From positions 1-46,512 of the forward strand of contig JAAMPI010000267.1 in NCBI GenBank assembly GCA_013054445.1: 46,512 nucleotides of DNA, given 5' to 3'. Both the position numbers and the translations under genes were made by a program. The number at the start of each line of letters is the position of its first letter. Position 1 is the first letter of the stretch. This stretch comes from Cudoniella acicularis (Eukaryota; Ascomycota; Leotiomycetes; Helotiales; Helotiaceae). The notes below the pieces were generated by a model that was given only the letters and a program-made list of their open reading frames with translations, had not been told where the DNA came from and made no database searches. Shown here one piece after another: positions 32,210 through 43,022 of the stretch.

Positions 32210-33943
32210 CTATTTTTGCTCCTCGAAGTTGATAAAGCATTTGTGCTCCTGAAACAATGTGTTAGAAGAGAAGTAAAGCGACAAAAAGCGGGGTGAAAAA
32301 GATGCGAGGTTCACCTGCCTTCATCTGTTGCTTTGACTCGTCGTAAAACACCTCAAACCTGCTTGTGATTCCAGGAGACATATTCTCGGTACCTGGCCTG
32401 ACTCTTGTTCTATATTCTCGATATATTGCAGCAGTCAAAGTTGTCATTTCTGCCATCGCAAGACTAGCTGGTGTCAGTAAATGTCAATAATACTACGCAA
32501 GACTAACTGCATGCCAATGCACATCCTTCCACCACTTGAAAACGCCCAAAACGATTTCTTCATCTCAGAAATATCCTTTGAGTCCCCAAGCCACCGATCT
32601 GGATAGAATGTGAGTGGTTCTGGGAACATTGCTGGATTTCGATGCAAGTTGTATGGCGACATGCTGACAACTGTGTTGGCCGAGACGTTATAGCCATCGA
32701 TTACGGTGGAAACTGGAAGACTTCTCGGCACGGATGCAGGCAACGGTGCATACAACCTCAAAGTTTCCTTGACGACGGCATCAAGATATGAAAGTGTTCC
32801 TGTTGCCTCCACCGTTGGAATTCCCTGGAAATCCAGCATCCCTCGGTGCTTCAGGCCAGAAAGCGGCATTGATGAAACTTCAGCTTTGAGCTTTTCCTGA
32901 AAGTGAGAATTTTCGGGTAAAGACAATGCCCAGATGAGAAACATCAAGGTATCGGCTGTAGTGTCGACACCAGCGAGAAGATGGTCGGCAGCTTCTGAAG
33001 CAATTTCGAGATCACTTAAGCCATTTTCCCTTTGTGAGATATGGCTGTCCCACAATCGGCCGACAATGGTAGTGGTCTTCGAAGCTGCTTTCTGTGCAGG
33101 CGAAAGACTCGAAAATTGTTCCCAAGCCCACAAAGCATGTCGACGAATGCCGGTATAAACTGTGGGCTTTTTTTGGGGTAACAATCCCAGAAAGCTTATC
33201 AACTTCTCCGCCTTACCAGTCCGGGACATGACCCACTTGATATATCTTGGGAAATGCGTTGCAAACCACGATAATTTTCTTCGAGCAGGATCAAGTACAT
33301 CATTGAGAAGTGCTCGATCTGCCACTGACCCAGTAAGAGCTGATGTTGCACCATCAGGCCCATACAAAAAGTAGGTGATATTATCCAAGGAATAATAATG
33401 CAGACTCGTGAAAATCTCGCTGCAAGCTTCTGGCTCTGTCTTGAGCATTCTCAAATACTCCCAAGACTTCTCTTCAATGGCCGCAACCGAAGTTTTCAAT
33501 ATAGCAGATTTGGAGTATGCATGGTTGCGGAGTTTCTTTCGCTCACCGTGATCTTTCGGACTGGCAAATGTGAAGAGATTCTGATGTCCGTAAACATCAA
33601 ACATCCGGTAGAAGGAGGTTCTCTCGAATCCACTGCCAGCTCCATATATTGTTTTCAAGGCTGACAGACTATTGAAAGACAACTCATTCGGTCCAACTCG
33701 AACAACGGGACCATACTTCTGATGGAGTTGATGAATTGTCCGTGTCCGCGTGCCTTTCCAGTCTTCAAAAGCAAGGCGCCATTTGGTGAGGGCGTAAAGC
33801 TTTGGCCCAGGAATTCCGGAGAACCTATTCGCACGTAGATATATACTGTAGCAAGTACCGAGAATCAAAAGGAGAATAGCCAGATGGTGCCTGGAGAAGC
33901 AGATCAGACCATTCTGCGTGAAGATATCGAGCATGTCCCACAT
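32210..33943 (-). CDS. cytochrome P450 monooxygenase
   Basis: Membrane-anchored fungal P450 of about 539 aa in three exons (33943-32508, 32463-32319, 32248-32210). Seen: an N-terminal hydrophobic anchor (HHLAILLLILGTCYSIYL); the proline hinge SGIPGPKLYALTKW; the I-helix AGVDTTADT; the K-helix ExxR in KETLRLYAP; PERF-region YPDRWLG; and the heme loop FSSGGRMCIG (~468-477, Cys ligand 475). The first intron (GTTAGT...GCTAG) restores CIGMHLAMAEM. A second, apparently GC-AG, intron joins SKQQMK to EHKCFINF, the usual C-terminal strand. Ordinary splicing at the GT two bases inside the same site would lose that motif. The substrate cannot be told. It is divergent from the DUF924 gene, with no biosynthetic core enzyme nearby. 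Confidence 0.92.
32249..32318 (-). other. probable GC-AG intron in the P450 gene
   Basis: AAG|GCAGGT donor with TTTCAG acceptor, 70 nt, phase 0. It yields the conserved C-terminus EHKCFINFEEQK followed by TAG. The GT donor at 32314 would shift the frame and abolish this ending. Confidence 0.6.
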
Positions 33944-34531
33944 TTCGAAGAGCGTTGGAAATGAACTACTCAGCCTATTGAAGTGAATTCTTCAATATGA
34001 CACGGGGTACTCAAGCTCTTCCGCTTTATGCGAATTGCATTAGCATCACCTGCAAAGGGGATGGGAGTCACAAGAGCGGATTGAAGGAAGAGCCAGCTGC
34101 TAAATCGACGTTTAGGTCGTTACATAATTCACTTCGGGATATCTTCGGGGTTTCTTGGTTTCTTGGCTTCTTGTGCTGTAGCTGGAGACTTTCATCACCA
34201 ACTTTTGGTTTTCCTCACTGCATTGACCGCAACGAGAATACTTCATAATCTTCTCTCACCATCAAGGCCCCCAACTCACAATCCCATATATGCCACGCCG
34301 CTTCTCACAGCTGGAGCCATTGCACTGCGCTTATGACCGACATTGGGATCCTAGTACATTTTGCAGCCCCGCTACCCGCTACCCTCCTCTCCCTTTGCTA
34401 TGTTTCTCTTCAGTGGCTGGCTCGGAATCGAGTCAATGGCAGCCTCTTATGTACGGCTTATGAGAGCCCATTAACGTGAACCAAGGCCTTCCCTCGCCCT
34501 TGAAGAATAGGAACCGACACCCACACCGACA
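33944..34531. promoter_or_regulatory. divergent promoter region P450 / DUF924 gene
   Basis: A 588-bp gap between two divergent starts. Only chance ORFs are present. No specific binding site is identified. Confidence 0.4.
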
Positions 34532-35315
34532 ATGATTTCCCTCAAGGCCCTCAGGCCGTTCAATATAACCTCTGCCTTCTCCAAGGTGAGCTCCTGGTCC
34601 ATAAACAGCAGCTTCATGAGCTAACACCATCCAGATCCTTAGTTTCCAAGCTGCCTTTACGCCGACCTTCCAATATCAATCTCCAGCCTTCCAATTCCGC
34701 GCGATGTCGTCCCTCTCTTCCTCGAAGTCCGATATCGATCGCGTTATTACATATTGGTTTGGAAACGGCGAAGATGCTGCGCCCATGGAGAAATGGTTTC
34801 ATGGAGGCCCAGAGGTGGACGCCGAAATTCAAGATCAGTTCGCAGAGCTGGTGGACCAAGCTCGAGCATCGAAGCTCAGCTCCTGGACAGAGGAGCCAAA
34901 GGGGACTCTTGCGCTGGTGATACTCCTGGACCAATTCTCGAGAAATCTCTTCAGGGGTTCGCCGCTTTCATACAGCGCAGGTCCATTAGCTCTGGACATC
35001 TCAACAACAGCCATCGCAAAAGGCTTCGAACGCCAACTTACATACCAGCAACAATCCTTCTTCTATCTTCCACTAGTACACGACGAGAATCTCATTAGTC
35101 AGATAGCAGCCACCGCGCTATGCGAGGCTCTCGAACATCGGATTGAAAATGGTACCGAGGCCCATAACTTCGCGCGGATATCAAAAGTCATGGCCGAGAG
35201 ACACCGGGATGCCATACTACGATTTGGCAGGTTTCCAGGTCGGAACGAAGCCTTAGGGAGGGTATCGACGCCCGAGGAAATCGAGTTCTTGAAAAAGCAT
35301 CCGGCTGGCTTTTGA
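34532..35315 (+). CDS. DUF924 family protein with optional mitochondrial leader
   Basis: DUF924 (TPR-like helical fold, function unknown) of 203 aa from ATG 34704: DIDRVITYWFGNG, EKWFHGGPEVDAEI, ALVILLDQFSRNLFRGS, FFYLPLVHDENL and HRDAILRFGRFPGRN. The last includes the conserved RxxxxxxFGRFPxRN ending. A second, upstream ATG at 34532 opens a short exon (34532-34585), a GTGAGC...CCAG intron with a GAGCTAAC branch-like site, and 23 further in-frame codons leading into ATG 34704. The extra 41 residues are basic/Ser/Phe-rich with no acidic residue (MISLKALRPFNITSAFSK...), resembling a mitochondrial targeting peptide. Total would be 244 aa. Both starts may be used. Confidence 0.88.
34586..34634 (+). 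other. intron in the DUF924 leader
   Basis: GTGAGC donor, branch-like GAGCTAACAC, and CCAG acceptor; 49 nt, phase 0. It joins ...AFSK to ILSFQAAFTPT in the frame of the main ORF. Confidence 0.75.
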
Positions 35316-37217
35316 TAGCGCCGCCAAGGCGAAACCTAGCATCCGAAGATCCGGAGCTACATGTTGACAAAGTGTATCAATCTACTCTATCTCGCCCACA
35401 AATGGTCTCTTCCGTAAGGTGACCCAGGATGGCTGTGTCAAGTCGGACTTGGAACCTCATTTTCCCTATCTGGGTTGGAAATTCATCCATAGTACATAGG
35501 CTAAACCCAACCATCTTGATCACGCATGATTTCATTTATTTCGGGTTCAATATGTTGAGCTTCAGCGGCTGATATACTTCGCAATAATTGATAAATCCCG
35601 GATAAAATAAGGATGTATTTGGGACGGCTTGGATTTGGTACGTACCCCAAGTCTTATCTTTGCCTCTTGATTGCGGCCATTAAGTCTTATATCCTCAAAT
35701 GGCCGGCTTCCGTTGCTTTTGTAAGATTCTCCAGAGCTCTCCTTTTCATCTTTCATGATCAAACTCAGTCGTCACCATCAAGGTAGTGTGTACTTTTTAA
35801 TCGCAATACGAACATTTATTCTGCGAGGCCTTTCGTCGATAATACGCATCCCTTAGGCCCTTCGAGAATTGACGAAACAAAACCCGAGAGACGTCCCATT
35901 TATGTACAGCCATCTGTTGAGATCTACATTAGAAGCCGGCTCCGAAATGCCTACGTCACCTCGGATTCTTCGCAAGAATTGCTTGATATTACTGAGCTGC
36001 GGAAGTCATGATAACTTTATCCAGCCAAGGACTTTCGAGTCACTGAATAATTGTCGATCTCGCAGGCCAAACAGACTGTCAAACGCTGTTATCGAAGTAT
36101 TCGCTGTGTCTAAGCTAATTGGGGAATTTGCAACTCTCTCTCAGACGAATCTAGAAACAAAAAACTCAAACAGCGACAAAGGTTGAGCTAATCACCGTGA
36201 CGACAGCCATTTCATCGCCCTTTTCTTTCGACGCTGGGAAGATTCTAGTATCCGAAGAAAGCTTGCTTTCAGTTAATGATCCGGACCTCCATCTCATCAA
36301 CTTCACCTTTCTCTTCTTTGGACTGAGGTAAGGGCCCGAAGCTACCTGACTTCCACCAAGCGTCTTCTAGTCAGATTGGACATATCTGCGACTGCAGAGA
36401 CACACATTCCTGGCTCTGCCTCGCGTTGCAGGTGCTGTTGAAATACAAGGCCGACGGCTATCCTTCTAAAGTCGCTCGTTTGGGTGGATCTGATGTTCTC
36501 CATGTTTGTTCTTCGCAATCATATTCTCGACAAGTAGGCAATTCGGTGGACTTGGGGTATCGTTCGAAGGCCGGTATGTATTTGCGAGATCGCTTTTCGA
36601 ACATACTCCCAGGCATGCATGTTTAATTTTCAAGGCCTCGAATGAAGGAACGAACCTGGTTTATATGTATACGTTTTCTATCATCCAGGCAGCTTAACAT
36701 CTTTCTTTACTTATTGGCGAGTGCTTCTCGGTATTTGTCACGGATTTATATGAGACGCTGACAGCCACAGCCGGTCGATCTTCCCCATACCCCAAGCTTC
36801 CCCAGAAAGCCCCACACAGCCCCACGAATTTCACCACCCTTTAATTGGCGGTTGACATTAATTCATGCTGTTGGAGAGCCGTTCGGCCATCTTTTTCGAT
36901 GCTACCATGTGGTGGTAGCGATAATTCTGGAAGAGGGGAAGCGTCCAATAACGGATGGGGATCTGGCGACCTCATTTCGATCATTATAGGCAATCGTGAA
37001 TGTTCTCCTAGCAATCGTCACCTGCCAACGATGAAAACTGGCTGAAAGGAGGCCAGATAATATTCGTTTGGCTGATTACAAGTTTTTCTTGCAGTTGCGA
37101 GAATCGCAGCATTAAATATGAAGGCTCCGTTCCCGGGGTTGAAAAAATCGTTGATCCGTTGCTGGAAACCTGCCCGTGCTTTTCTTCAGTCTCTTCTTGC
37201 CAAGTTTTATTGTCAAA
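35316..37217. other. 1.9-kb spacer without recognisable gene
   Basis: Several short open frames exist (the longest ~105 codons at 35869-36186), but none shows a family motif, signal peptide or conserved splice context. A small CCCCACA-rich patch lies near 36790-36830. Confidence 0.5.
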
Positions 37218-38821
37218 ATGCGCATTCATTTGTTTATTCCAGCCCTAGTTGGCTTTTCAACTTCTGTTTTAGCTGTCACCTGCCCAACAACCCCAAGTCC
37301 CTTTCCAAAGCCAGATGCCTTCCCCAAAATGTCAACTTTACCAGATCCTTTCCTATACCTCGATCAAAAGTCCCGAGTTCAAAGCAAAGAGGAGTGGTAT
37401 GCCTGCCGACAACCAGAAATTATGAAAATGCTCCAAGAATACCAGTACGGATACTACCCAGATCACTCAGCGGAAACTGTCACAGCCACGAGGTCAGGAA
37501 ATACTGTCAGCATAAGTGTTGCTGCTGGAGGGAAGACTGGCAGTTTCAAAGCCACTATTAATTTACCAGCAAAGACTGCTGCTAGTGAGTCTGGGGATGC
37601 ACCTGATGGGGATAGCTCTGACAGCAATGGTCCAGGAGACGATGGTTTTACCGGTGGATTCAGCAATGCCCCTCGTGCGGCTATTGCGAATGGGTCATTC
37701 CCGGTTGTGATTTCCATCGGTGGAATGGACAACAAAGCGTATCTCAACGTGGGAATTGCTGTTGTGACTTTCGATTATACCACTGTATCACCAGACAGTG
37801 CTACGAAATCAGGGGCATTCTGGTCCTTGTACAATGGGAAGGACATCGGTGAGTTTCCTACTTTGCTCACCAATACCGAGTTGTTTAGCTTCAAACACCC
37901 ATACTGACAATCTTCAACAAAGGCGTCCTCACAGCCTGGGCCTGGGGCTTCCACCGCGTCCTCGACGCCCTTATCATCACCGCCCCAGAAATCGACAGCA
38001 CCAAGGTCGGCGTAACCGGGTGTTCCCGCCTCGGCAAAGCCGCTCTCGCAGCCGGCCTCTTCGACACGCGCATCACCGTCACAATGCCCATGTCCTCTGG
38101 CGTGCAAGGTCTCGGCCCCTACCGGTACACGACCCTCTCCGGGCAAGGCGAGAATCTCGAGAACTCGAAATCCGGTGCTGGATGGTGGACGAATTCGGTT
38201 CTCGGGACGTTCGTCAATAAAGCTGAGCAGTTGCCTTATGATGCGCACACGATTGCGGCTGCGATTGCGCCCCGAGCATTGATTATTGATCAAGGGCAGG
38301 GAGATCAGTTTACGAATAGTAAGGGCACGGCAGTGGTTATTTATCCGGCGGCGGAGTTGGTGTATAAGTGGCTTGGGGTGCCGGATATGATTGGGATGGC
38401 GATTAGGAGTGGGGCGCATTGTGATAATGCGGGGTAGTGAGTTTTGTCTTTTTCTTTCTTTTCTTCTTTTCGTCCTGTTTCATATAGTGTTCGTGCTTTT
38501 CCGAGGGAGGAGGTGTGGGGATCCACGTGGTGAGGTTGTAGGCGACAGAAACATTCGGCTGTGGAGAAAGATCACGGAGGCGTCCGCAGTGCAGTTCTGC
38601 AAGCAGTCCAACGCAGAGGCATACACATATTGCGGGCGGGAGAGCTGAGCGTGTCTTTCTTAGGCACTGGCTAACACAAAAATTACAGCACAAACGTTCT
38701 GCCTTTCGTGCAGAAGATCCTGCAAGGGAAGACGACCACGAGAAATTATGCAGATCTTACACCTTGGAGTGCGATGCCGGCGGCGTATCCTTGGTCTTCG
38801 CAGATTCCTGCTGTTGCGTAA
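37218..38821 (+). CDS. secreted CE15 (glucuronoyl esterase)-like protein
   Basis: CE15 enzymes cleave the ester between lignin and glucuronoxylan. About 424 aa in three exons (37218-37848, 37923-38433, 38689-38821). Seen: signal peptide MRIHLFIPALVGFSTSVLA; EWYACRQPEIMKMLQEYQYGYYP; WSLYNGKDIG|VLTAWAWGFHRVLDAL; nucleophile motif GVTGCSRLGKAAL; SGQGENLENSKSGAGWW; the His motif GMAIRSGAHCDN; and the tail NYADLTPW. Odd points: the position equivalent to the canonical catalytic Glu (TIPQESG in Cip2-type enzymes, from memory) reads TMPMSSG; an acidic Asp/Ser/Gly-rich insertion (roughly residues 120-150) precedes FPVVISIGG; and the last intron is 255 nt, far longer than others here. No carbohydrate-binding module is present. 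It may be a variant subfamily with a displaced acid. Confidence 0.85.
38434..38688 (+). other. long third-exon-boundary intron of CE15-like gene
   Basis: GTAGTG donor after HCDNAG and TTACAG acceptor, phase 2, 255 nt. The exon after it gives GTNVLPFVQKILQGKTT, the expected C-terminus. Confidence 0.75.
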
Positions 38822-39962
38822 GAGGTTTTGTGGGTGAGATAAAGTTGGGTGAGGTGAGGTGGAGCGTTAAGATACAAAGTTGAGATGTCGTGAGGTGAGG
38901 TGAGGCTGTATTGATATCATGGATGGATGTTTGTGTATCGGCAATTACCCCAAAATGGCACTTGAACTAAATTTAATACCTGAAGTGCCACTTCTGCTAG
39001 CGCAAGATATTTTAAAATAATATCTAAGAAGCCTTTCTTGGAGTTGAGTTATTCACGGGGACTGAGATATTGAGGTTCAAGACTACTTCTTGTTTGGGTT
39101 TTTTATCTGGTAGAGTTTTTCTAAGAGCTTTTTTTCTCAGGTTAAAAGTGGTAGAATGATTCGCTCCCGGTTTTCCGAGATTAAAGCATTCATTGCACCT
39201 TCCTCCTTCAGAATATCTCTATAGCTGTCGACACAGGTCTAACACCTTATCAGCTTTTTTGTAGGGTTTCATCTCAAAAAAGAAAAGCCTTTAATACAGC
39301 GTGCCTCGGTAAGAGTTCCTAGTGATATGTTTTATAACTTCGAAGAGAGCTCCTAGTATCATTTAAAAAAAAAAATTCAATAGAGCTCCCTAATTACTTT
39401 ACTTTTAAATGAAGAAAAGGTACACTGGATAGAAAGCGTTCGCTCGAATCACTCTTATTTCATTTACTTTTATGTCTTTATTGTGCTCCTATTATATCCT
39501 TCACTTACTCTAGTATTCTTTCTATAGTAATTATTTGCTTGAATAATCAATTAGTCAATTATAATTGATTAACTATTCAATTCCAATCAAGCTATATCTA
39601 AAAACTACTAATTATATTCTAATCTAAATTACTTAACTAAATTAAATTAATAACTGATTAATCTGATTAATTCTTTCTCACAATGTCAATGCCAGTTCTC
39701 ATGTGCGAAAATATATAGAGAAGGCCGGCAAAAGTATGTTGGCAAGGCTAGCAAGGCTGCATGTCAATGCATGAGACTGACAGAGGTTCTGATTGCTATG
39801 CGCCTCTAGCCGCACAGCCTCCACAAGACACTTCCATATGAGTCATGAAGTGTCAATCTCCGTGTATCTGCCAACCCAACCCTCAGGAGAACTGATTTTA
39901 CCACCCAACCAAATTCTTTTCAGCTGATCTTACTGTTATCTATATATTTTTAATATTGGGCA
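38822..39962. other. AT-rich spacer
   Basis: From 39000 to 39690 the sequence is A/T-rich, with ATTAATT/TAATTAAT tracts at 39540-39680, compatible with a RIP-degraded repeat. No ORF of note. Confidence 0.45.
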
Positions 39963-40472
39963 ATGTCTTTTGGGTTCTCTGTCGGCGACATCCTAGGCGG
40001 CGCGAGCCTTGCATACCAGTTATGCAAAGCCTTGTCTAAGACGGGAGGCTCCGCAAAAGATTACCAACAACTCATCGCAGAGCTCAATGTCGTTCATAAA
40101 GTTCTTCTCCAGGTAGAGCAACTTCGGGTATCGAATCAGTTAGCACAAGCTACTCTCAATGCTCTACTATTCACCACCAATTCAGCCAATGAAGCTATGG
40201 AAGCATTCCTCGCCGATCATCAGAAGTACAGCGAATCTCTCAAAAAAGGAGGATCGGGCAACCTTTTGAAAGATGCTTGGAGAAAAGCGAAGTGGAGTCT
40301 TGATATACAACAAGAGGTAATATGGGCTCACAGTGTTACACCGAAACCCACTTTACATTCTCGGGACAAGAAGATCTGACACAACTTTCAGAAGGAGAAG
40401 CTCAGAAAGACTCTCGCAAATATGCTAGCCTCCGTCAATTGCTTGGTTCAGCTGGCTTGCTATTTTAAGTGA
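39963..40472 (+). CDS. STAND-type N-terminal helical domain protein (possibly 5' part of a longer gene)
   Basis: Starts MSFGFSVGDILGGASLAYQL, then AELNVVHKVLLQVEQL and GGSGNLLKDAWRKAKWSL. This pattern (FGFSVGD...L..EL..L..VL...GG...KD.WRK..W.L) heads many fungal proteins, some with NLR-like architectures. An intron (GTAATA 40317 to CTTTCAG 40391) joins QQE to KEKLRKTLANMLASVNCLVQL, the expected last helix. The frame then meets TGA at 40470-40472, unless a GTGAGA donor at 40469 is used to splice into a following exon. About 145 aa if it stops. No nucleotide-binding domain follows in the window; the next thing on the same strand is the DUF6590 region, so a fused gene is possible. Confidence 0.65.
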
Positions 40473-40722
40473 GATGAATTGGTCCCATGTGAAGCGCGTT
40501 CGCAGACTAATCTAGCTTCAAGCACTGGATATACACCAGGGGTGAACGCTATGTTTTTGAATCCATATGAAGCAAGGCCTGGATTTTCTGAAACATTTCC
40601 ACCCCCATTCAATAATGTCAGAGTCCAGGCTCAAATATATGATACTTCATTCTGGGAAGAGAAACTGCCTAGCGAGTGCCCCTTCAGAGACGAGCCATTT
40701 GAAGTTAAACTTACATGTGATT

Positions 40723-42018
40723 CACAGATTTCACGATTCAACGCCAGCCATTAAAATTCTTCAGATCCGGTCAACTCTTCTCACTCTGCATTTCAAATAA
40801 CATCCATGTATTCCATTCGGGCCATCGGAGAGTGGAATTGAGCAACCTGCCTCTTGAGCCAATTGCCACTTTAAAGGCAAAATATGAGCAAACCCAGAAA
40901 GAAGATCGAAAGAATCGATTGAAACAGATTCTGTCCCTCCCATTGGCTGCAATGATCCATTATGCTAAAGATGGAGAAAATGACGAGATATTGTGTACTC
41001 TCTGTGATGAAGACGGACGACCAGATATCTCGTATTCTAAAGATGACTGGGCGGTCAAGCATTTTCGTCTCAAACATTGGGGACGATACTGTACAATGCG
41101 AGGTATCGAGCCAGAAGCCGAACGACTGCCTTCAATAGCAAACTACATGACGTACAGACCAAGGCCTTCTACCACGCCAACAAACCCAAATTCTTCGTCA
41201 CATATCTCGCCAGCGGACTGGATATCCCTCAAAGACATAACCTCGGACTGTCCCATTGAGGAAGATTGGCAAATTAGAGAGATAAACTACTCAAGTCAAA
41301 TTAATGAGCCTCATATCCCAGGACCAGTCCTAATTCGTCGGTTTGTGGTGATTCAAGAGGGGCTTGAGTCATGTCTCTGTCTTGGAATCCACACGTAAGT
41401 TATAGTTCAGCATGTTTGGTAATCCCACCTCTTCCTCTTTTTTAACTTGCTCTTACCCATAGATACGCTGGACGAGGATGCTCCACGCAAGCAGACCAAG
41501 AACTCTTCGCAATATTACATTCAAGTAAAGAAGTTCCCGCGGCCCAGGAAAAAGAAACCGGAATATTATTGGAACCCATCCGGATGAAGCCAGAACACCC
41601 ATCCACAGCCCTTCCAGCTTCAGCAAGAATTCATTTCGGCCGAGCATATTGTATAAAGAATACAATGCCAGTCAAGCCATTGGGACTGATTCACGCTGGA
41701 TCCATGCAAAGTTTGATCTCTCAGTCAGAAGCCCATCTGTTTACGAAAGACTCCAATAGCGATCCTCAAACCTCGGAGATCAGCCTCCAAGACTTTATAA
41801 AAGCTATGGAGCCTAAGAATGTTGACAGAGATATTTTTCCGGCTGATATGGAGGTGGTTGAGGGTATGCGAAATAGCATTCGAGATGTTCTTGGACGGAA
41901 CCTTTCGTTAAGCAAGCACGCACCACCCAAAGAACCGCCATTGGGCTTGGGTGCTCTTTCTCAAGACGCGGTGGATACTGATTCTTCGCGTGGAACGAAG
42001 CGTACGAGAACCGCCTGA
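40723..42018 (+). CDS. DUF6590-domain protein with a C2H2-like finger
   Basis: The 5' end is uncertain. The coherent frame can be followed from about 40723 (FTIQRQPLKFFRSGQLFSLC...HVFHSGHRRVEL) through exon 40832-41394 to exon 41463-42018 (GTAAGT donor 41395, CCATAG acceptor). DUF6590, of unknown function, is recognised by RRFVVIQEGLESCLCLGIHT|YAGRGC...PASARIHFGRAYCI...PLGLIHAG. Upstream lies CTLC followed after ~18 residues by HFRLKH (C-x2-C...H-x4-H, ~40993-41071), resembling a degenerate zinc finger. The stretch 40479-40754 is open in another frame (GYTPGVNAMFLNPYE...) and could be an additional exon. The tail is basic (RGTKRTRTA). Confidence 0.65.
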
Positions 42019-43022
42019 TTTATTTATAGTTGAAAGGACTTGAAGGCGAAATATCTTCGCTTCATAAGACGCGCGTTGGTTTTCATGCAACTATGTTGTA
42101 GTTTCGTCTTACGCGGTCTCGCATCGCAGTATTACTTGGGGCGGGTTGTTATAAATACGGTAGTTTTTTCTTCGTTAAATATTTCATCCTCTGGTTATTC
42201 ATTCTCCTCGGTCATTTAATGTCGTTCATTGAAAGTACCTCTAAGGTTATTTGTTTCTCGAAGTCCTAGCAAGCACAGCCCTCGAAGGCAGACAAAGTGA
42301 CCAAACGTAAAAGGGAACCTGTGCTTTTAACAGTGACTTATCCATGTAAAATATACCATACCACTTAGTCGCGCTTTCCAAAATTCACTTAAATTCATGC
42401 TTGACCCTAATAAGTACTGCTGACGAGTTTACCTAGCTAGATATTTAATCCGGAGTTCCTGCTACAGTTTGAAAACTTAGCCCCACCTCTCACAAGGTAG
42501 CCGTCCTCCCTGGATCTCCCGGCACAGTTCTCATACATTATCACTTTAACTCGTGAAGTTTCATGTCAAATAAAACCACTATGCAAGCTATCGGTCGACA
42601 GGTTTAAGCCAGGTACACATTTCTTTCTCTTCTGGGCAAGCTGCATGGTGGGTTGAAACTTCTGGGTTGACGGCACTGGAGGTGGCTTAAGCCACGGAGT
42701 GAGAACTTCGCCCGGGGTGTATTACAATCAGATTGATTTGAGGTAGGCAACCATTTTGGACAGAAAATTATTGGATGTTATGAGTCGCATCGTCTTGCTT
42801 AGGAAGAGCGTGGAGAAGTTTGGGTTTCCAGTTGGGGCGCAGCTGTAGACTGTCGTGGTGAGGTTGATGGAGGAGTATTGGTGAAGCGAGACGAGGCCCA
42901 AGGGCATATAAGTAAGGAATTGCTCGCTTTTTATTGTGTCTTCCCCGTTCTTCATCTTTCACGGTTCGAACGCAACTCTCAAACAATTCTCTACGGTTCT
43001 TTTAAGCGCTTAACTACTCACT
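42019..43022. other. spacer
   Basis: 3' flank of the DUF6590 gene and promoter region of the next gene. No gene is seen. Confidence 0.5.

Noticed and set aside
31401..32240. 279-codon ORF starting MLYQLRGAKIAR
   Set aside because: Its start overlaps the last P450 exon in a different frame. It lacks any domain and is rich in Thr/Gln/His. Kept only as an alternative to the small CxxC frame.
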